Assembly (NCBI GenBank): GCA_036009105.1
Contig: DASYMJ010000336.1
Coordinates: 1-18,593, forward strand
DNA: 18,593 bases
Direction: 5' to 3'
Origin: JAFAVZ01 sp036009105
GTDB lineage: Bacteria; Acidobacteriota; Thermoanaerobaculia; Gp7-AA8
Shown here piece by piece: positions 16,491 through 18,593 of this stretch (positions are counted from its first letter, which is position 1; the number at the start of each line of letters is the position of its first letter). Under the pieces are notes generated by a model that saw nothing but the letters and a program-made list of their open reading frames with translations, ran no database searches and was not told the origin of the DNA. Both the position numbers and the translations under genes were made by a program.

Positions 16491-16545
16491 GACGGGCTTC
16501 AGCCCGCCCATGCGCCGCACACGCCGCGGGCTGAAGGCGCCGTCC
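16490..16545. repeat. Palindromic repeat (GGACGGGCTTCAGCCCGC type)
   Basis: The left arm GGACGGGCTTCAGCCCGC (16490-16507) is matched by GCGGGCTGAAGGCGCCGTCC (16526-16545), which is its near reverse complement with two inserted bases. It begins on the last base of the preceding stop codon and ends 13 bases before the selD start. Such 'GGGCTTCAGCCCG' palindromes are dispersed in Acidobacteriota-like genomes (recalled). It could terminate the upstream transcript. Confidence 0.5.
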
Positions 16546-16558
16546 GTTCCGCAGTACG

Positions 16559-17653
16559 ATGAGCGTCGTGCGCCACAAGCTCCGCACTTCCTACCCCGCC
16601 CTCTCGTCGTTCGCCACGACCGGCGGTTGAGCCTGCAAGCTGGGTCAGGATGACCTGCGCGCCGTGCTCTCCAAGCTCCCCCTCCAGGAGGGGGTCGGGG
16701 ATCTTGTCGTCGGTTTCGGGACGAACGACGACGCGGCCGTGCTGCGCATCCATGCTTTGCCAGGGGGCGATCTGGCCATCGCCCAGACCGTCGACTTCTT
16801 CACCCCCATCGTCGACGATCCCTTCCTCTTCGGCGCCATCGCCGCGGCGAACTCCGTCTCCGACATCTACGCCATGGGCGCCACCCCCATCCTCGGCCTG
16901 GCCATCGCCGCGTTTCCCACCGACAAGCTGCCGCTCGAGGTCCTGCAGCAGATCCTCGCCGGTGGCGCGTCGAAAGCGGCCGAGGCGGGCTTCCCCGTGG
17001 CCGGCGGCCACACCATCATCGACGACGTGCCGAAGTACGGCCTCGCCGTCACCGGCATCGTCAGCGTGGAGAAGCTGGTGCGCAACTCCACCGCGCGCGC
17101 CGGCGACCTGCTCTACCTCACCAAGCCGATCGGCAACGGCATCCTGGTCAGCGCCCATCGCGCGCTGAGCGGCCGCCGCTTCCGCCGCACCGCGCCGCCC
17201 GACCTGGACGATGCGATCCGCTGGATGACCATGCTCAACCGGGACGCCGCGCAGGCCATGACCGCGGTCGGCGTCAGCGCGGCGACGGACGTCACCGGCT
17301 ACGGCCTGGTCGGCCATCTGCTGGAGATGTGCGCCGGCTCGGGCGTCGGCGCGGAGGTGAGCGTCGGGGCGGTGCCGGTGCTGGAGAAGGCGCGCGAATA
17401 CCTGGCGAAGGGCTACCGGCCCGCGGGGACCATGCGCAACGTGGAGACCTTCCGTAACCGGGTGACCTTGAAGGTCTCCGAGGCGGAGTACACATTGCTG
17501 TGTGACGCGCAGACGAGCGGCGGGCTGCTGATCACCGTGGGGCCCGGCAAAGCGGAGGCGCTGGAGGCGCGGCTGCGGGAAGGCGGCCTGTTCTATGCAA
17601 AGGTTGGCAGGATCACCGCGGAGCGACCGGGCTCCGTCACTCTGAATCCGTAA
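16559..17653 (+). CDS. selD: Selenide, water dikinase (SelD), predicted selenoprotein
   Basis: The enzyme makes selenophosphate from selenide and ATP for selenocysteine and 2-selenouridine synthesis, in the cytosol. Reading from ATG 16559 gives 364 aa with TGA (16628-16630) as residue 24. Around it TTGG-U-ACKLGQDDLRAVL aligns with the family's GCGCK or GUGCK active site: U24, Cys26 and the essential Lys27. Downstream are GTNDDAAVL (Asp57/58), TVDFFTPIVDDPFLFG (Asp79), NSVSDIYAMGATP (Asp102), GGHTI and DVTGYGLVGHLLEM (Asp244), all expected metal and ATP sites. Without reading through the TGA the protein would start at GTG 16664 and lose its catalytic residues. GTG 16568 is an alternative start. 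No strong ribosome site is visible. DUF2007 follows 11 bases later. Confidence 0.92.
16628..16660 (+). other. Sec codon TGA and putative bacterial SECIS stem-loop
   Basis: The TGA (16628-16630) is followed by a stem GGTCA (16643-16647) / TGACC (16651-16655) with loop GGA. G-T wobbles extend it by two pairs. The loop begins 17 bases after the TGA, about the distance seen in E. coli formate dehydrogenase SECIS elements (recalled). The stem would be read by SelB. Its loop is smaller than the E. coli type, so folding should be checked. Confidence 0.6.
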
Positions 17654-17664
17654 GGAGAAGTTCG

Positions 17665-18015
17665 ATGGCCGATGAAAATGACGATCTCGTACAGAAGGTC
17701 GAAGGAGAAGGCGTCACCTGGATCGAGATCGCCAGCGCGGGGAGCGAAGACGAGGCGAACCTGATGAAAGGGTTCCTGGAGAACGAAGGCATCCCGGCGC
17801 AGATCGAGAACGTGAAGTTCCACATGGAGCCGGTGAACCTCGGCAAGATGGGGGAGATCCGGATCTTCGTTTCGGAGCAGGACGAGCAGCGCGCCCTCGA
17901 CCTGGTGCGCGAGCGCGGCGACGCGTTCGACCAGCTCGATGATGATGACGAGACGCTGGTCACGGACGACGGCCCCACCACCATCGATCCGGACGCGGTG
18001 CCGAGCGAGTCGTAG
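17665..18015 (+). CDS. DUF2007-family putative signal-transducing protein
   Basis: The predicted protein is 116 aa, acidic and cytosolic. WIEIASAGSEDEANLMKGFL followed by ENEGIPAQIEN, and then GEIRIFVSEQDEQRALDLVR, is the DUF2007 pattern: a small alpha/beta fold related to PII/ACT-like domains, of unknown ligand. The C-terminal 30 residues are a disordered acidic tail (DDDDETLVTDDGPTT). AAGGAG (17652-17657) sits 7 bases before ATG 17665, overlapping the selD stop, so the two genes are very likely cotranscribed. No link to selenium metabolism is known for this family; the pairing may be only operonic. Confidence 0.8.
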   Translation: MADENDDLVQKVEGEGVTWIEIASAGSEDEANLMKGFLENEGIPAQIENVKFHMEPVNLGKMGEIRIFVSEQDEQRALDLVRERGDAFDQLDDDDETLVTDDGPTTIDPDAVPSES

Positions 18016-18022
18016 CACGCCG

Positions 18023-18593
18023 ATGAGCGAAGGACCCACGCATCAGCCGCACGAGGTGCCGGAGCCGGCGCTCTTTCCGAAGTGGGTGCCGCTCCTCATC
18101 GGCCTCGTGCTCGTCGCGCTCGGGGCGCTGGTGGTGTTCACCGGCCTGCGCTACCGCACGAGCACCCTGGTGAACATGGTCCGTCCCCGCCCCCCGCGCC
18201 CCGCCGCCCGCCCGGCCCCCGCCCCTCCCGGCGAGCCCGAGGCCGGCGGCTCGCTGATGTCCGGCGACAACACGCCGGTCGCGAATGAGCCGGTCAACGG
18301 CAAGGCTCGCGCGGTGATCACGGGCGGGGGGGCGGAAGGGGTCGCCTCCACGGTGCGCATCTGGGCCCGGCGCGGCATGACCCTGAGCGTGGTGCCGGCG
18401 GACGCCGTGGTGTACGTGAACGACGTGGCCATCGGCGAAGCCAAGCAGTTCGACGGCCCGGACGAGGTGTACGACTTCGCCCAGCCCGGCAGCTACACCG
18501 TGCGCCTCGTGGCCCCCGGCTACAAGGAAGCGCAGTACGTCGTGACCGCGGCGGACGACGCCAAAACCGAGGTGGCGCGCATCGAGGCGAAGC
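18023..18593 (+). CDS. Membrane-anchored PEGA-domain protein, 3' truncated by window
   Basis: Reading from ATG 18023, 7 bases after the DUF2007 stop, gives 190 residues with no stop before the window ends. A short acidic N-terminus leads to one transmembrane helix (WVPLLIGLVLVALGALVVF, about 21-39), then a proline/arginine-rich linker (RPRPPRPAARPAPAPPGEPE) that would span periplasmic space. The end is PEGA-like: VVPADAVVYVNDVAIGEAKQ, then GSYTVRLVAPGYKEAQYVVT, the repeat typical of surface proteins and kinase-associated sensors. Function is unknown; it is a type II membrane protein with an extracytoplasmic beta domain. Confidence 0.7.
   Translation, partial: MSEGPTHQPHEVPEPALFPKWVPLLIGLVLVALGALVVFTGLRYRTSTLVNMVRPRPPRPAARPAPAPPGEPEAGGSLMSGDNTPVANEPVNGKARAVITGGGAEGVASTVRIWARRGMTLSVVPADAVVYVNDVAIGEAKQFDGPDEVYDFAQPGSYTVRLVAPGYKEAQYVVTAADDAKTEVARIEAK

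Noticed and set aside
16650..17168. Overlapping 172-codon plus-strand frame inside selD
   Set aside because: It is Ser/Pro/Arg-rich without domains; the selD frame carries all conserved motifs.

Overview
The window is high-GC bacterial DNA with tightly packed genes. It looks like environmental Acidobacteriota or a relative. That placement is an inference from the general gene style, from dispersed palindromic repeats whose accidental translation reads like the familiar 'ILSEAKDP' and 'QLSVVS' peptides, and from many uncharacterised secreted proteins. No rRNA, tRNA or CRISPR array was seen.

Layout. (1) 1-4022, plus strand: the tail of an unknown gene, a palindromic repeat, a secreted discoidin-like/OmpA-like protein, and pyruvate phosphate dikinase (ppdK). 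(2) 4077-5344, minus strand: a stand-alone GspE N-terminal (MshEN) domain protein followed by a DedA-family membrane protein. (3) 5345-9564: an apparently foreign, less GC-rich cassette. It holds a 791-aa SF2 DEAH helicase overlapping by ATGA a 427-aa ParB/Srx-fold protein, then a frameshifted, truncated remnant of a third gene. A promoter containing repeated elements precedes the helicase. I cannot match this set to a named system. It is the best candidate for an undescribed, possibly defensive, system here. (4) 9565-12477: a small zinc-ribbon membrane protein, the translation factor lepA, and convergently a secreted/anchored protein with a C-terminal zinc ribbon. (5) 12671-14029: two tandem paralogous exported proteins, the second a lipoprotein. 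(6) 14160-14989, minus strand: an RsbW-like ATP-binding kinase and an RsbV-like STAS antagonist, forming a partner-switching pair. (7) 15049-16490: a secreted HExxH metallopeptidase coupled to a 92-aa unknown. (8) 16559-18593: selD, a DUF2007 protein, and a membrane-anchored PEGA-domain protein cut by the window end.

The clearest hidden feature is in selD. Its true reading frame starts at 16559 and passes through an in-frame TGA at 16628-16630. That codon sits exactly where SelD carries its catalytic Cys/Sec, and a small stem-loop follows at the spacing expected of a bacterial SECIS. SelD is therefore predicted to be a selenoprotein, and the host to have selA, selB and selC elsewhere. Ordinary gene calling would truncate it.

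Several genes (ppdK, helicase, zinc-ribbon protein) have a TANNNT-like -10 box about 6-7 nt before the start codon and no clear Shine-Dalgarno sequence, suggesting leaderless transcripts. Others have good Shine-Dalgarno sequences, and these fix the starts of the MshEN protein and the first exported paralog.
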